A stretch of 64,000 bases of DNA from Thermomonas paludicola (lineage in GTDB: Bacteria; Pseudomonadota; Gammaproteobacteria; Xanthomonadales; Xanthomonadaceae). A model generated the notes under the pieces. It was given only the letters and a program-made list of their open reading frames with translations. It did not search any database and was not told the origin of the DNA. The translations under genes and the position numbers were made by a program. The stretch lies in the NCBI RefSeq assembly GCF_024498955.1, contig NZ_CP093311.1:310001-374000 (forward strand). The letters are read 5' to 3'. Below, one piece after another: positions 1 to 10,415 of the stretch (position 1 is its first letter; the number at the start of each line of letters is the position of its first letter).

Positions 1-585
1 GGCAACGACCGTTGGCTGGAGCTGCGCGGCGTGCGCCTGTTCGAGTTCGCCGAAGATGGCCGCCTGCGCTCGGTCGCCAACGTCGATGTCGCCGAACATC
101 GGGCCGGCCACTGGCTGCTGCATGGCGTCGAGCGCACCACCTTCGATGCCAAGTCGGTGCGCCGCAGCAAGGTGGGCGAGGAACGCTGGAACTCGCGACT
201 GGATGAATCCGCGCTGGCCTCCAGCGTGACCAAGCCGGGCAACATGGCCAGCAGCGACCTGCGCGCCAGCATCGACTACCGCAAGCGCAACAGCCTGGAA
301 TCGGCCGACTTCGAAAGCGTTTACTGGAGCCGCTGGTTCTACCCGCTGAACGTGCTGGCGCTGTGCCTGGCCGCGATTCCGTTTGCGTTTGGCTCGCTGC
401 GCAGCGGCGGCTACGGCAAGCGGGTGTTCGTCGGCATCGTGTTCGCGCTGGGGTTCTGGGTGCTGCAGCTGGTGTTTTCGCGTCTGGCCGGCATCTATCG
501 TTTCGATTTCCGCGTTGCCTATGCGCTGCCGCCGCTGATCATGCTGGCGGTGTCGTATCTGATGTTCCGCCGGCGCAGCAGCTAG
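1..585 (+). CDS. lptG: LPS export ABC transporter permease LptG (3' part)
   Basis: The reading frame is open from the first base of the window to a TAG at 583-585, so the start lies outside. The product is the C-terminal part of LptG, an inner-membrane permease that with LptF and LptB pulls lipopolysaccharide out of the membrane towards LptC and LptA. Visible are the end of the periplasmic beta-jellyroll region and then the last transmembrane block: one helix after the YWSRWFYPLNVLAL stretch and two further hydrophobic helices, ending in a basic tail (FRRRSS). The SSDLRASIDYRKRN stretch followed by WSRWFYPLN is typical of the family. The identification rests on this C-terminal pattern only; LptF is the alternative but fits less well. 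Confidence 0.85.
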   Translation, partial: GNDRWLELRGVRLFEFAEDGRLRSVANVDVAEHRAGHWLLHGVERTTFDAKSVRRSKVGEERWNSRLDESALASSVTKPGNMASSDLRASIDYRKRNSLESADFESVYWSRWFYPLNVLALCLAAIPFAFGSLRSGGYGKRVFVGIVFALGFWVLQLVFSRLAGIYRFDFRVAYALPPLIMLAVSYLMFRRRSS

Positions 586-591
586 CGCGCT

Positions 592-1029
592 TCAGGAAGC
601 AGGCTTTTGCGTGCGGGTCATCCGCGTCTTGCTGGCCCTGTCGTGCCAGCTGAGCCGGCTGCGGTCGATCCAGGCCCACCAGAAGCCCAGCCCGCCCAGC
701 AGCAGTGACAGCGAACCCACCGCATAGCGGCGCCACAGGGCGCCGGTGGTCGGCCGGGCGCCGTTGGCGGCGACCACCTGCAGTCGCCACGGGCGCATGC
801 CGATGGTCTGGCCGCCGCGCCGCCAACTGAACACGGCGTACAGCCCGGCCATTGCCCAGAACACTGCAAATTCCAGGAGCCCCGCCGCGCCGCCGCGGAC
901 CGCATCGCCAAGCGCGAGGGTGAAGGCCGCTGCGGCCAGGAACCACAGCGCCAGAACGGGGAAAACGTCGTACAGAAGCGCCAGCAGGCGCCAGCCAATC
1001 AGCGGGGAGGGGCGTTCGTGGTCGGGCAT
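592..1029 (-). CDS. RDD family inner-membrane protein
   Basis: Predicted 145-residue protein starting at the ATG at 1029 ([14 protein letters not shown]). Longer upstream starts exist but would overlap xerD and add arginine/serine-rich sequence of shadow character. The protein shows three to four hydrophobic helices ([55 protein letters not shown]) and a [15 protein letters not shown] segment, the pattern of the RDD family of small membrane proteins of unclear function. It ends 6 nt from the lptG stop, tail to tail, and its start is 49 nt from the divergent xerD start, so the short region 1030-1078 should hold both promoters. The substrate or role is unknown. Confidence 0.75.
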   Translation of the reverse strand: MPDHERPSPLIGWRLLALLYDVFPVLALWFLAAAAFTLALGDAVRGGAAGLLEFAVFWAMAGLYAVFSWRRGGQTIGMRPWRLQVVAANGARPTTGALWRRYAVGSLSLLLGGLGFWWAWIDRSRLSWHDRASKTRMTRTQKPAS

Positions 1030-1078
1030 CGGCACAGGATACAGGCGGGCTCGTGCGGCTCGGGCTACGCTGGTGTGG

Positions 1079-2026
1079 ATGCCGACCATCCGCGACCGCC
1101 GCAGCTTCACCCGCGATTTGCCACCGCTGGCCGACGCCGATGCCGACGCCATCGAGCGCTTTCTGGACGCGGCGTGGGCTGAGCGGGGGCTGGCGCAGGC
1201 CACTTTGTCTGCCTACCGCAGCGATTTGCAGGCATTGGCGCGCCAGCGGCCGGGCTTGCTGGGCCTGGAACGCGATGCGCTGTTCGAGTGCCTGGCCCAG
1301 CGTGCGCGGCAGGGGTATTCGCCGCGCAGCACCGCACGGCTGCTGTCCTGTCTGCATGCTTTTTATGCGCATGCGGTGCGCGTGGGGCTGCGCAAGGAGG
1401 ATCCCGGCGCGCTGTTGCAGCCGCCGACCCTGCCGCGGCTGTTGCCCAAGGCGCTGTCCGAAGCGCAGGTGGCGGCGCTGCTGGCTGCACCCGACCTGGC
1501 GAGCGCGACAGGCGTGCGTGATCGGGCGATGTTGGAGCTGATGTATGCCTGCGGCTTGCGTGTCAGCGAGCTGGTGGGGCTGCCGGGGACTGCGGTGAAC
1601 CTGCGCCAGGGCGTGCTGCGCGTTACCGGCAAGGGCGGCCGCGAGCGGCTGGTACCGCTGGGCGAGGAGTCGCGGCATTGGCTGGAACGCTACCTGCGGG
1701 AGGCGCGCCCGGTGCTGCTTGCCGGCGTGCGCACCCCGGGCGCGGTGACGGCGATGTTCGTGAATGCCGACGGCGGGGTGCCCAGCCGGCAGGCATTCTG
1801 GGCATGGGTGAAACGCTATGCGGCGCTGGCCGGGATTGATCCGGGCAAGATCAGCCCGCACGGCTTGCGCCACAGTTTTGCCACCCATCTGCTCAATCAC
1901 GGCGCCGATTTGCGCGCCCTGCAGCTGTTGCTGGGCCACAGTTCATTGTCCACGACGCAGATTTACACCCTGGTGGCCCGCGATCGCCTGCGCAATCTGC
2001 ATGCGCAGCATCATCCGCGCGCATGA
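1079..2026 (+). CDS. xerD: Site-specific tyrosine recombinase XerD
   Basis: 315-residue tyrosine recombinase that with XerC resolves chromosome dimers at dif. It has an N-terminal SAM-like core-binding domain (about 20-105) and a C-terminal catalytic domain. The catalytic set is visible: R161 in [12 protein letters not shown]185 in TGKGG, H261-xx-R264 in HGLRHSF, H287 in LLGHSSLST and nucleophile Y296 in TQIYTLV. The C-terminus HAQHHPRA and the [12 protein letters not shown] region match XerD rather than XerC of Escherichia coli as I recall them. The ATG at 1079 was chosen because it gives the family length; the frame runs open further upstream, but that part lies antisense to the RDD gene and looks like a shadow. 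Confidence 0.93.
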   Translation: MPTIRDRRSFTRDLPPLADADADAIERFLDAAWAERGLAQATLSAYRSDLQALARQRPGLLGLERDALFECLAQRARQGYSPRSTARLLSCLHAFYAHAVRVGLRKEDPGALLQPPTLPRLLPKALSEAQVAALLAAPDLASATGVRDRAMLELMYACGLRVSELVGLPGTAVNLRQGVLRVTGKGGRERLVPLGEESRHWLERYLREARPVLLAGVRTPGAVTAMFVNADGGVPSRQAFWAWVKRYAALAGIDPGKISPHGLRHSFATHLLNHGADLRALQLLLGHSSLSTTQIYTLVARDRLRNLHAQHHPRA

Positions 2027-2118
2027 CTGCCGGCACGGTCGGCATTGGTGAGGCATGCGAGAATGCATGCCTTGGCGCCGCCGTCGCAGCCGAGGGTCCA
2101 CCCGCTTCCGGAGTCGCC

Positions 2119-2925
2119 ATGAAACAGCTCGTGTTCGCCGCCCTGCTCAGTGTCAGCCTGTCCTCCTGCGCCCAGCCGGCGGCCACGCCACAGGCCAGCG
2201 CGGTTCCCACTGCAGCGACGCCGCAGAACGAGCCAGCCTTCGCCGCCGGCACGCCGGAAGCGCGTGCGCGCGAGGCGCTGCGCGCATTGAACCCGCGTGT
2301 GCAGGTTGAACGCATCGGCGAGGCTCCGATCGCGGGCTTCCGCGAAGTGGTCGCCGGGGGCCAGGTGGTGTATGTCAGCGATGACGGCAAGTACATCTTC
2401 CAGGGCGGCCTTCTGGACGTGGACAAGGGCCTCGACCTCAGCGAGCGGGCGATGGCCAAGTTGCGCAAGCAGGTGTTGGCCACCCTGCCGGAATCCGATC
2501 GCATCGTGTTTGCGCCCAAGGGCGTGACCAGGCACACCGTCGTGGTGTTGACCGACGTGGAATGCGGCTATTGCCGCAAGTTCCATTCCGACATCGCCCA
2601 ATACACCGGTCGCGGCATCCGGGTGGAGTACCTGGCCTTCCCGCGCGCCGGCCTGGGCAGTCCCGACTACCAGGAAATGGTGGCCGTCTGGTGCGCGCCT
2701 GACCGGCAGAAGGCGCTGACCGATGCCAAGAACGGCCAGCCGCCGGCACCACACGCTTGCACGCGCACGCCGGTGGACATGCAGTACCGCGCCGGCCTGC
2801 GCATGGGGCTGGAAGGCACTCCGATGATCCTGACCGACGATGGCCGCCTGGTCGGCGGCTATCTGCCGCCCGATCGCCTGCTGCTGCGGCTGGACGCCAT
2901 GGACAAGGATCAGGCCGCCGGCTGA
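2119..2925 (+). CDS. dsbC: DsbC-like thiol:disulfide isomerase, probable lipoprotein
   Basis: 268-residue exported thioredoxin-fold protein. A thioredoxin-like domain carries the CGYC active site (149-152), a second cysteine pair (C192 and C214) as in DsbC, and the cis-proline loop GTP (233-235). The N-terminal half (about 45-115) resembles the DsbC dimerisation domain. The expected role is rearranging wrong disulfides in periplasmic proteins, including type II secretion substrates. Unusually, the signal sequence ends in a lipobox-like LSSC (C17) followed by an Ala/Pro/Thr-rich linker, suggesting a membrane-anchored form. The ATG at 2119 was chosen over an in-frame ATG at 2023 that overlaps the xerD stop because it places the signal peptide at the N-terminus. 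Confidence 0.85.
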   Translation: MKQLVFAALLSVSLSSCAQPAATPQASAVPTAATPQNEPAFAAGTPEARAREALRALNPRVQVERIGEAPIAGFREVVAGGQVVYVSDDGKYIFQGGLLDVDKGLDLSERAMAKLRKQVLATLPESDRIVFAPKGVTRHTVVVLTDVECGYCRKFHSDIAQYTGRGIRVEYLAFPRAGLGSPDYQEMVAVWCAPDRQKALTDAKNGQPPAPHACTRTPVDMQYRAGLRMGLEGTPMILTDDGRLVGGYLPPDRLLLRLDAMDKDQAAG

Positions 2926-2987
2926 AGGGCAAAACCCGGCACGCGGCCTCGGCTACACTAATGGGCCGTTCCCAAGTGCTGCCGGAC

Positions 2988-5900
2988 ATGATCGTCCTCG
3001 AGGGCGCGCCCGCCCTGTCGCCGTTCCGCCACGACCGCCTGCAAACCCGTCTCCAGAGTCTGCTGCCTGGCCTGCGCATCGCCGCCGCCTGGCATGCGTA
3101 CTGGATTGACCCGGAGCCCGGCACTGCGCCCGACATGGCGGCCCTGTGCCGCATTCTGCAAGCCGAGGCGGGGTTCGCCACCGCCGCCGCCGGCGCGGTG
3201 ACCCGCTATGTGGTGCCGCGCCTGGGCACGCTGTCGCCCTGGGCCAGCAAGGCCACCGAACTGCTGCGCGGCGCGGGCCTGCCGGTCAGGCGGGTCGAGC
3301 GCGGCATGCGCATCGACCTGCTGGGTTGGCCGCAGGACGCCGCAGCGCAGGGCGCGCTGGGCCGCCTGCTGTTCGACCCGATGACGCAGTCGCTGCTGGA
3401 CTCGCGCGACGCTGGCGCGGCGTTGTTTTCCGCGCAACCGGCGGGCGCGGTGGAAGTGATTCCGCTGGCGCAGCTGGAAGCTGCCAATGCGCGGCTGGGG
3501 CTGGCGCTGGCGGAGGACGAAATCGACTACCTGCGCGCGCGTTACGCCGAGCTGGGGCGTGATCCGCACGACGTCGAACTGATGATGTTCGCGCAGGCCA
3601 ATTCCGAACATTGCCGGCACAAGATCTTCAACGCGTCGTGGACGATTGACGGCCGCGAACAGCCCACCTCGCTGTTCAAGATGATCAAGCACACCCACGC
3701 CACCACGCCCGAGCACACGCTGTCGGCGTACAGCGACAACGCGGCGGTGGTGGAGGGGTACGCCGCTTCGCGCTGGCGCCCGGAGCCCTCGACGCAGCGT
3801 TACCGCAGCGAACCGGTCACCGAGTCGGCGTTCTGCATCAAGGTCGAGACGCATAACCATCCCACCGCGATCGCGCCATTCCCGGGTGCGTCCACCGGTG
3901 CTGGCGGCGAGATTCGCGATGAAGGTGCCACCGGTCGCGGTGGCCGCCCCAAAGCCGGTCTGTGCGGGTTCTCGGTCAGCCATTTGCGCATCCCGACCCT
4001 GCCGCAGCCGTGGGAGGGCGTGCGCAGCTTGAACCCGCGCATGGCCAGCGCGTTCGAGATCATGCGCGACGCTCCGCTGGGCGCGGCGGCGTTCAACAAT
4101 GAATTCGGCCGGCCCAACTTGACCGGCTATTTCCGCAGCTTCGAGCTGCCCGAAAGCGACGGCCTGACGCGCGCCTACGACAAGCCGATCATGCTGGCAG
4201 GCGGCCTGGGGGCGATGGATCGCGTGCAGGTGGAGAAGCTGCGGTTGGCGGACGGCGACGCGGTGATCGTGCTGGGCGGGCCGGCCATGCTGATCGGCCT
4301 GGGCGGCGGCGCAGCCAGCTCGGTGGCGTCGGGCGACGTGGCCGAAGAGCTCGATTTCGCGTCCGTGCAGCGCGACAACCCGGAAATGGAGCGGCGCGCG
4401 CAGGAAGTGATCGACCGCTGCGTGGCGATGGGCACCGACAACCCGATCCTGTGCATCCACGACGTGGGCGCCGGCGGCTTGTCGAACGCGATTCCCGAGC
4501 TGCTGCACGACTCCGGCGTGGGCGGCATCATCGACCTCGGCAAGGTGCCGAAGGACGACCCGTCGCTGTCGCCGATGCAGCTGTGGTGCAACGAATCGCA
4601 GGAGCGCTACGTGCTGGGCGTGCAGCAGTCGCGGGTGGATGACATCGCCGCGCTGTGCGCGCGCGAGCGCTGCCCGTTCGCGGTGGTCGGCGTGGCGACC
4701 GCAGAGGAACACCTGCGCGCGGGTTACGACGGCCAGCCCCCCGCCATCGACCTGCCGATGGACGTGCTGTTCGGCAAGGCGCCGAAGATGCATCGCGACA
4801 CCGCGCATCCCGCGCCGCCGCGCTGGCCCGAGGCCGACACGGATGCGCTGGATCTGCGCGAAGCGGGGCTGCGCGTGCTGGCGCATCCCACCGTGGCCGC
4901 CAAATCCTTCCTGGTCACCATTGGCGACCGCAGCGTCGGTGGCCTGACCGCCCGCGACCAGATGGTGGGGCCGTGGCAGATGCCGGTGGCCGATTGCGCG
5001 ATCACGCTGAGCGGCTTCGACGGCTTTACCGGCGAGGCGATGGCGATTGGCGAGCGCACGCCGCTGGCACTGCTGGATGCGGCGGCTTCGGCGCGCATGG
5101 CGGTGGGCGAGGCGATCACCAATTTGATGGCAGCGCCGGTGGAGTTTCTCAACCGGATCAAGCTGTCGGCCAACTGGATGGCGGCGGCTGGCCATTCCGG
5201 CGAAGACGCGCGCCTGTTCGATGCAGTCAAGGCAGTGGGCATGGAGCTGTGCCCGGCGCTGGAGCTGAGCATCCCGGTGGGCAAGGATTCGCTGTCGATG
5301 CAGGCGCAGTGGCAGGTCGATGGCGCGGCGCAGGCATCGGTATCGCCGGTGTCGCTGGTGGTGACCGCGTTTGCGCCGGTGGTCGATGTGCGCCGGCAGC
5401 TCACCCCGCTGCTGCGGCGCGACGTGGAGTCCGAGCTGTGGCTGATCGGCTTGGGTGGCGGCCGCCAGCGCATGGGCGGCTCGGTGTTGTCGCAATGTTT
5501 CCCGGACGCCGGCAACGGCGGCGCACTGCCGGCGTTCGGCGGCGATGCCCCCGACCTGGATGATCCGCAGCGCCTGCGCGCGCTGTTCGAGTTGATTCGC
5601 GACGCCCGCGAGGCGGGCATGCTGCTGGCCTATCACGATCGTTCCGATGGTGGCGTGTTTTCCGCGCTGTGCGAGATGGCCTTCACCTCGCACCTGGGCC
5701 TGGACATCCGCCTCGATGGCTGGGGCGATGGCCGCACCGGCGACCCGCTGCGCGTGCTGTTCAACGAGGAGCTGGGCGCGGTGGTGCAGGTCTCGGTGGA
5801 CGAGCGCGCCGCCTTTGCCGACCTGGTGGCGCAGCATGGCTTGATCGAATGCGCGCAGCGCATCGCCAGGCCGACCACCGCCCCGCTCATCCGCATCAGT

Positions 5901-6872
5901 GATGCCGATGAAACGCTGGTGCAGTGGCGCTGGGAGGACTTGTTCGACGCCTGGTGGGCGGTCACCCACGCGATGCAGAAGCTGCGCGACAACCCCGATT
6001 GCGCCGACAGCGAGCGCGAGTCCGTGCGTCGCTTCGATGCGCCGGGCCTGGCCCCGCTGCTGACCTTTGATGCTGCCGAAGACGTCGCCCTGCCGTACAT
6101 CTCGACCGGCGCGCGCCCGACGGTGGCGATCCTGCGCGAGCAGGGCGTCAACAGCCAGATCGAGACGGCGTATGCGTTTGACCGCGCCGGCTTCGACGCG
6201 TTCGACGTGCACATGAGCGACCTGGTCGCGGGACGCTTCGACCTTGCCGACTTCCACGGCTTCGTGGCCTGCGGCGGCTTCAGCTACGGCGACGTGCTGG
6301 GTGCGGGCCGCGGCTGGGCCACGTCGATCCTGGAGCGCGCGGCGTTGCGCGACATGTTCGCCGCGTTCTTCGCCCGCGATGATCGCTTCTCGCTGGGCAT
6401 CTGCAATGGCTGCCAGATGATGGCGCAGCTGCGCGACATCATCCCCGGCGCCGAGCACTGGCCCACCTTCCAGCGCAATGCCAGCGAGCAGTACGAAGCG
6501 CGGCTGGCGCTGCTGGAAATCGGGCAGTCGCCGTCGATCCTGCTGCGCGGCATGGCCGGTTCGCGCATTCCGGTGGCGGTGGCCCACGGCGAGGGGCGCG
6601 CGGTGTTTGCCAACGGCATCGACCAGAGCGCCGTTGACGTGGTCGCGCGCTACGTGGAGGGCGGCGCCATCGCCAAGGCGTACCCGGCCAATCCGAACGG
6701 TTCGCCGGACGGCATTGCCGGCGTCGCCAGCCGCGATGGCCGCGCCACCCTGCTGATGCCGCATCCCGAGCGCACGCTGCGCACCGCCAATTTCAGCTGG
6801 GCCCCGGCCGACTGGCCGGAGCAGTCGCCGTGGCAGCGCATGTTCCGCAACGCGCGGGTCTGGCTAGGCTGA
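2988..6872 (+). CDS. purL: Phosphoribosylformylglycinamidine synthase PurL
   Basis: Large single-chain FGAM synthase (1294 residues; about 1295 in Escherichia coli), fourth step of de novo purine synthesis, converting FGAR plus glutamine and ATP to FGAM. Visible are the N-terminal PurS-like domain, the paired AIRS-type domains ([58 protein letters not shown]) and a C-terminal class I glutamine amidotransferase domain with the nucleophile in [10 protein letters not shown] and a late histidine in MPHPERT. The ATG at 2988 gives [18 protein letters not shown], which lines up with the known N-terminus; the in-frame ATG at 2961 and earlier ones lie in or near dsbC. A TACACT -10-like hexamer sits at 2954-2959 without a convincing -35. 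Confidence 0.97.
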   Translation: MIVLEGAPALSPFRHDRLQTRLQSLLPGLRIAAAWHAYWIDPEPGTAPDMAALCRILQAEAGFATAAAGAVTRYVVPRLGTLSPWASKATELLRGAGLPVRRVERGMRIDLLGWPQDAAAQGALGRLLFDPMTQSLLDSRDAGAALFSAQPAGAVEVIPLAQLEAANARLGLALAEDEIDYLRARYAELGRDPHDVELMMFAQANSEHCRHKIFNASWTIDGREQPTSLFKMIKHTHATTPEHTLSAYSDNAAVVEGYAASRWRPEPSTQRYRSEPVTESAFCIKVETHNHPTAIAPFPGASTGAGGEIRDEGATGRGGRPKAGLCGFSVSHLRIPTLPQPWEGVRSLNPRMASAFEIMRDAPLGAAAFNNEFGRPNLTGYFRSFELPESDGLTRAYDKPIMLAGGLGAMDRVQVEKLRLADGDAVIVLGGPAMLIGLGGGAASSVASGDVAEELDFASVQRDNPEMERRAQEVIDRCVAMGTDNPILCIHDVGAGGLSNAIPELLHDSGVGGIIDLGKVPKDDPSLSPMQLWCNESQERYVLGVQQSRVDDIAALCARERCPFAVVGVATAEEHLRAGYDGQPPAIDLPMDVLFGKAPKMHRDTAHPAPPRWPEADTDALDLREAGLRVLAHPTVAAKSFLVTIGDRSVGGLTARDQMVGPWQMPVADCAITLSGFDGFTGEAMAIGERTPLALLDAAASARMAVGEAITNLMAAPVEFLNRIKLSANWMAAAGHSGEDARLFDAVKAVGMELCPALELSIPVGKDSLSMQAQWQVDGAAQASVSPVSLVVTAFAPVVDVRRQLTPLLRRDVESELWLIGLGGGRQRMGGSVLSQCFPDAGNGGALPAFGGDAPDLDDPQRLRALFELIRDAREAGMLLAYHDRSDGGVFSALCEMAFTSHLGLDIRLDGWGDGRTGDPLRVLFNEELGAVVQVSVDERAAFADLVAQHGLIECAQRIARPTTAPLIRISDADETLVQWRWEDLFDAWWAVTHAMQKLRDNPDCADSERESVRRFDAPGLAPLLTFDAAEDVALPYISTGARPTVAILREQGVNSQIETAYAFDRAGFDAFDVHMSDLVAGRFDLADFHGFVACGGFSYGDVLGAGRGWATSILERAALRDMFAAFFARDDRFSLGICNGCQMMAQLRDIIPGAEHWPTFQRNASEQYEARLALLEIGQSPSILLRGMAGSRIPVAVAHGEGRAVFANGIDQSAVDVVARYVEGGAIAKAYPANPNGSPDGIAGVASRDGRATLLMPHPERTLRTANFSWAPADWPEQSPWQRMFRNARVWLG

Positions 6873-6952
6873 GGAGCCTCTGCGAGTTGCCGGGTGATGT
6901 CTCGCCCGGGTTCGTCCCTGCAGGCTGGTAAAGTCTGCGGGGAACCAATGGA

Positions 6953-8677
6953 GTGTTGCGCGTGAATGCAGTCGCCAGTCAGACCCTGCCCGATGTCGAC
7001 GACGCGGAAGAGCGCATTGCTGCGCTGCTGTTGGCGCGCGGCAAGCTGAAGGACGTCGATCTGGCGCGGGCGCGCAAGCTGCAGGAGCAGGACGGCGGCG
7101 GGCTGCTGCTGCTGTTGGCGCGGCTGGGGCTGGTGTCCGAGCGCGACCACGCCGAGGCCTGTGCCAGCGCGCTGAACCTGCCGCTGCGCAGCGCGCGCGA
7201 CGTGCCGGAACTGCCGCCGGACGAGGTGGCGCTGAGCGTCAAGTTCATGAAGCAGTTCCACGTGGTTGCGGTTGCGGCCGATGCCGCCGGCGTGGACGTG
7301 CTGCTGGCGGATCCGCAAGATGCCTATGTGCTCGACGCAGTGCGTCTTGCCAGTGGCCGCGAGGCGCGTGCGGCGGTGGCATTGCGCAGCGAGATCGACG
7401 AATTGATCGAACGCTGGCACGGCCAGGGCCGCAGCGCGATGGAAGGCATCGTCGATGGCGCGGAAGGCGCGGAAAGCCTCGACGACGTCGAGCATCTGCG
7501 CGACCTGGCGTCGGAAGCGCCGGTGATCCGGCTGGTGAACCTGGTGATCCAGCGCGCGGTGGAATTGCGTGCTTCGGACATCCACATCGAGCCGTTCGAA
7601 ACCCGGCTGAAGGTGCGCTACCGCATCGATGGCGTGCTGGAGGAAGGCGAAAGCCCGCCGGCCAGCCTGACCGCCGCGATCATCAGCCGCGTCAAGATCA
7701 TGGCCCGGCTCAACATCGCCGAGCGTCGCCTGCCGCAGGACGGCCGCATCGTCATGCGCGTGCAGGGCAAGGAACTGGACCTGCGCGTCAGCACGGTGCC
7801 CACCGCGCATGGCGAATCGGTGGTGATGCGCCTGCTGGATCGCGAAACCGTGGTGCTGGACTTCGCCCGGCTGGGCTTCGGCGATGGCTTCATGCCGCGC
7901 TTCCAGAAAGTGCTGGAACAGCCGCACGGCATCCTGCTGGTCACCGGCCCCACCGGTTCCGGCAAGACCACCACGCTGTACACGGCGTTGTCGAAGCTCA
8001 ACACGCCGAAGGTCAAGATCATCACCGTCGAAGACCCGGTGGAATACCAGATCGAGGGCATCAACCAGATTCAGGCCAAGCCGCAGATCGGGCTGGATTT
8101 CGCCAACGCGCTGCGCAGCATCGTCCGCCAGGATCCGGACATCATCATGATCGGTGAAATGCGCGACCTGGAAACCGCGCGCATCGCGATCCAGTCGGCG
8201 CTCACCGGCCACCTGGTGCTGAGCACGCTGCACACCAACAACGCCGCCGGCGGCATCACCCGCCTGCTCGACATGGGCGTCGAGGATTACCTGCTCACCT
8301 CCACCGTCAACGGCATCGTGGCACAGCGGCTGGTGCGCCGTCTGGAGCCGGTGCATGCCGAGAAATATCCGGCATCGCCGGAGGAAATCGAGAAATTCAA
8401 CCTGCGCCGGTTCCAGCCGCAGGGCGAGATTTTCCTGCATCGCGCGAAGCCGTCGGCGCTGTCGCCCACCGGCTATCTGGGTCGCACCACCATCATGGAA
8501 CTGCTGGTCATCGACGACGACATCCGGCGCGCGGTGATGCGCCATGCGGGCATGGACGAGATCGAGAAACTCGCGCGCCAGGCCGGCATGCTGACCATGT
8601 ACGAAGTCGGTATCGCCAAGGCCCTGCGCGGCGAAACCACCATCGAGGAAGTGCTGCGCGTCACCGAGGACGCCTGA
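6953..8677 (+). CDS. xpsE: Type II secretion ATPase XpsE (GspE)
   Basis: Cytoplasmic hexameric ATPase that powers pseudopilus assembly through XpsL and XpsF. The N-terminal domain (about 15-165) is of the GspE-N type and binds XpsL. The ATPase domain has Walker A GPTGSGKTTT (about 331-340), an Asp box, Walker B (IIMIGEMRD) and a His box (LSTLHTNNAAG). GTG starts at 6953 and 6962 are both possible. The region after the His box lacks the CxxC-CxxC zinc-binding insert found in most GspE proteins; as I recall Xanthomonas XpsE also lacks it. This is the first gene of the xps operon, 80 nt after purL, with a 4-nt gap to xpsF. Confidence 0.96.
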   Translation: MLRVNAVASQTLPDVDDAEERIAALLLARGKLKDVDLARARKLQEQDGGGLLLLLARLGLVSERDHAEACASALNLPLRSARDVPELPPDEVALSVKFMKQFHVVAVAADAAGVDVLLADPQDAYVLDAVRLASGREARAAVALRSEIDELIERWHGQGRSAMEGIVDGAEGAESLDDVEHLRDLASEAPVIRLVNLVIQRAVELRASDIHIEPFETRLKVRYRIDGVLEEGESPPASLTAAIISRVKIMARLNIAERRLPQDGRIVMRVQGKELDLRVSTVPTAHGESVVMRLLDRETVVLDFARLGFGDGFMPRFQKVLEQPHGILLVTGPTGSGKTTTLYTALSKLNTPKVKIITVEDPVEYQIEGINQIQAKPQIGLDFANALRSIVRQDPDIIMIGEMRDLETARIAIQSALTGHLVLSTLHTNNAAGGITRLLDMGVEDYLLTSTVNGIVAQRLVRRLEPVHAEKYPASPEEIEKFNLRRFQPQGEIFLHRAKPSALSPTGYLGRTTIMELLVIDDDIRRAVMRHAGMDEIEKLARQAGMLTMYEVGIAKALRGETTIEEVLRVTEDA

Positions 8678-8681
8678 GCCG

Positions 8682-9899
8682 ATGCCCATCTACCGCTACA
8701 AGGCGCTGAATGCGCGCGGCGAGCTGCTGGACGGGCAGATGGAAGCCGCCAGCGACGCCGATGTGGCGGCGCGCCTGCAGGAGCAGGGCCACTTGCCGGT
8801 GGAAGCGCGGCTGGCCAGCGAGGCCGGCGGCGAACCTGCGTGGCGGGCCTTGTTCAAGCCGAAGCCGTTCGCGGGCCAACGGCTGGTGCAGTTCACCCAG
8901 CAGCTATCGACGTTGCTGGGTGCCGGGCAGCCGCTGGATCGCGCGCTGGGCATTTTGCTGGAGCTGCCGGAAGACGAGGTGGCGAGGCGCACGATTGCCG
9001 ACATCCGCGAGTCGGTGCGCGGCGGCGCGTCGCTGTCGGCAGCGCTGGAGCGCCAGCACGGCGCGTTCGGCCGCCTGTACGTGAACATGGTGCGCGCCGG
9101 CGAGGCTGGCGGCAGCCTGCACGACACCCTGCAACGTCTGGCCGATTACCTGGAGCGTTCGCGCGCGCTGCGCGCGCGGGTGATCAATGCGCTGGTCTAT
9201 CCGGCGATCCTGCTGACGATGGTCGGGCTGTCCCTGCTGTTTCTGCTGGGGTACGTGGTGCCGCAGTTCGCGGCGATGTACGACAGCCTGGACGCCGATC
9301 TGCCGTGGTTCTCGCAGCTGGTGCTGGGGCTTGGCGGGTTCGTGCGCAACTGGTGGCTCCTGATCCTGGCGCTGCCGCTGGTGGCGGTGCTGGGGCTGGA
9401 TCGCAAGCGCCGCGACCCGGTGTTCATGCGCAAATTCGACGGCTGGCTGCTGCAGCGCAAGCTGGCCGGCGCGCTGGTGGCCAAGCTCGACACCGCGCGC
9501 TTGGCGCGCACGCTGGGGACGCTGCTGCGCAATGGCGTGCCGCTGCTGGCGGCGCTTGGGATTGCCCGCAACGTGCTCGACAACCGGGTGTTGGCGGAAG
9601 ACGTGGATGCGGCGGCCGAAGAAGTGAAAAACGGCATCGGGCTGTCGGCGGCCTTGGCCAGGGGCAAGCGTTTTCCACGCCTGGCCCTGCAGATGATCCA
9701 GGTGGGCGAGGAGTCCGGCGCGCTGGACGCGATGCTGCTGAAGACCGCCGATACCTTCGAGCAGGAAACCTCGGTGGCCATGGATCGCCTGCTGGCGGCG
9801 TTGGTGCCGGCGGTGACCCTGCTGCTGGCGCTGGTGGTGGGGGCGGTGATCCTGTCGGTGCTGTCGCCGATCTACGACCTCACCAACGTGGTCGGCTGA
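8682..9899 (+). CDS. xpsF: Type II secretion inner-membrane platform protein XpsF (GspF)
   Basis: 405-residue polytopic inner-membrane protein of the GspF/PilC family, the platform that couples the XpsE ATPase to pseudopilin assembly. It shows the N-terminal MPIYRYKALNARGE start and a duplicated cytoplasmic domain (about 65-165 and 270-370), each with a GxSLSAAL/GIGLSAAL and AGEAGGSL/VGEESGAL pair. Three hydrophobic helices are visible: LLTMVGLSLLFLLGYVV, WLLILALPLVAVLGL and a C-terminal VTLLLALVVGAVIL. The start is 4 nt after the xpsE stop, so the two are very probably translationally coupled. The PilC-type paralogue at the right end of the window belongs to the type IV pilus instead. Confidence 0.95.
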   Translation: MPIYRYKALNARGELLDGQMEAASDADVAARLQEQGHLPVEARLASEAGGEPAWRALFKPKPFAGQRLVQFTQQLSTLLGAGQPLDRALGILLELPEDEVARRTIADIRESVRGGASLSAALERQHGAFGRLYVNMVRAGEAGGSLHDTLQRLADYLERSRALRARVINALVYPAILLTMVGLSLLFLLGYVVPQFAAMYDSLDADLPWFSQLVLGLGGFVRNWWLLILALPLVAVLGLDRKRRDPVFMRKFDGWLLQRKLAGALVAKLDTARLARTLGTLLRNGVPLLAALGIARNVLDNRVLAEDVDAAAEEVKNGIGLSAALARGKRFPRLALQMIQVGEESGALDAMLLKTADTFEQETSVAMDRLLAALVPAVTLLLALVVGAVILSVLSPIYDLTNVVG

Positions 9900-9965
9900 A
9901 GCATGCGTGGAAGTCGGCGACAATCGGCGTTGCACCCTTTCCCTGACTCATCGCGGACCCTGCCC

Positions 9966-10397
9966 ATGCGCCATCGACCTTTCCCCCGCTCCCTGCCGAA
10001 AGCGGCCCAGCGCGGATTCACCCTGATCGAGATCATCGTGGTGGTGGTGCTGATCGGCGCCATCGTGGCGTTCGCGGCGTCGCGCATCCTGGGCGGCAGC
10101 GATCGCGCCAAGGTCAAGCTGGCGCAGGCGCAGCTGCAGACGCTGGCCGAGAAGGTGCAGCAATACCAGATGGACACCGGCGCGTTGCCGCCGGAGTTGG
10201 GCGCGCTGGTGTCGGTGCCGTCGGGGGTGAACGGCTGGCTGGGCCCGTATGCCAAGCAGGGCGACATGAATGATCCGTGGATGCATCCGGTGCAGTACAA
10301 GGTGCCGGGCGATGGACGTCCGTTCGACCTCGTCAGCCTGGGCGCCGATGGCAAGCCTGGCGGCGACAGCGTCAACGCCGACATCCACTACGAATAA
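9966..10397 (+). CDS. xpsG: Major pseudopilin XpsG (GspG)
   Basis: 143-residue major pseudopilin. The basic leader (MRHRPFPRSLPKAAQRG) is followed directly by the type III signal FTLIEIIVVVVLIGAI; cleavage by PilD is expected between G and F, with Glu at +5 of the mature protein. The C-terminal part contains the GspG pattern with YQMDTGALPPEL, NDPWMHPVQYK and FDLVSLGADGKPGGD, the last part lying where GspG binds calcium. The ATG at 9966 gives a leader of normal length; an in-frame ATG at 9903, four bases after the xpsF stop, would give a 38-residue leader and is less likely. Gap to xpsF is 66 nt. Confidence 0.95.
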   Translation: MRHRPFPRSLPKAAQRGFTLIEIIVVVVLIGAIVAFAASRILGGSDRAKVKLAQAQLQTLAEKVQQYQMDTGALPPELGALVSVPSGVNGWLGPYAKQGDMNDPWMHPVQYKVPGDGRPFDLVSLGADGKPGGDSVNADIHYE

Positions 10398-10415
10398 CCG
10401 ACGGACTCCGGGCGG

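Noticed and set aside
2958..6764. A 1268-codon open frame antisense to purL, and similar long antisense frames at 41761-43863, 58759-60543 and 20222-22444.
   Set aside because: They mirror codon positions of strongly conserved genes in very GC-rich DNA; their translations are Arg/His/Gln/Ala-rich with no domain pattern and no ribosome binding site.
9903..9965. ATG at 9903 as the xpsG start.
   Set aside because: It would give a leader of about 38 residues before the FTLIE signal; the ATG at 9966 gives a usual length.
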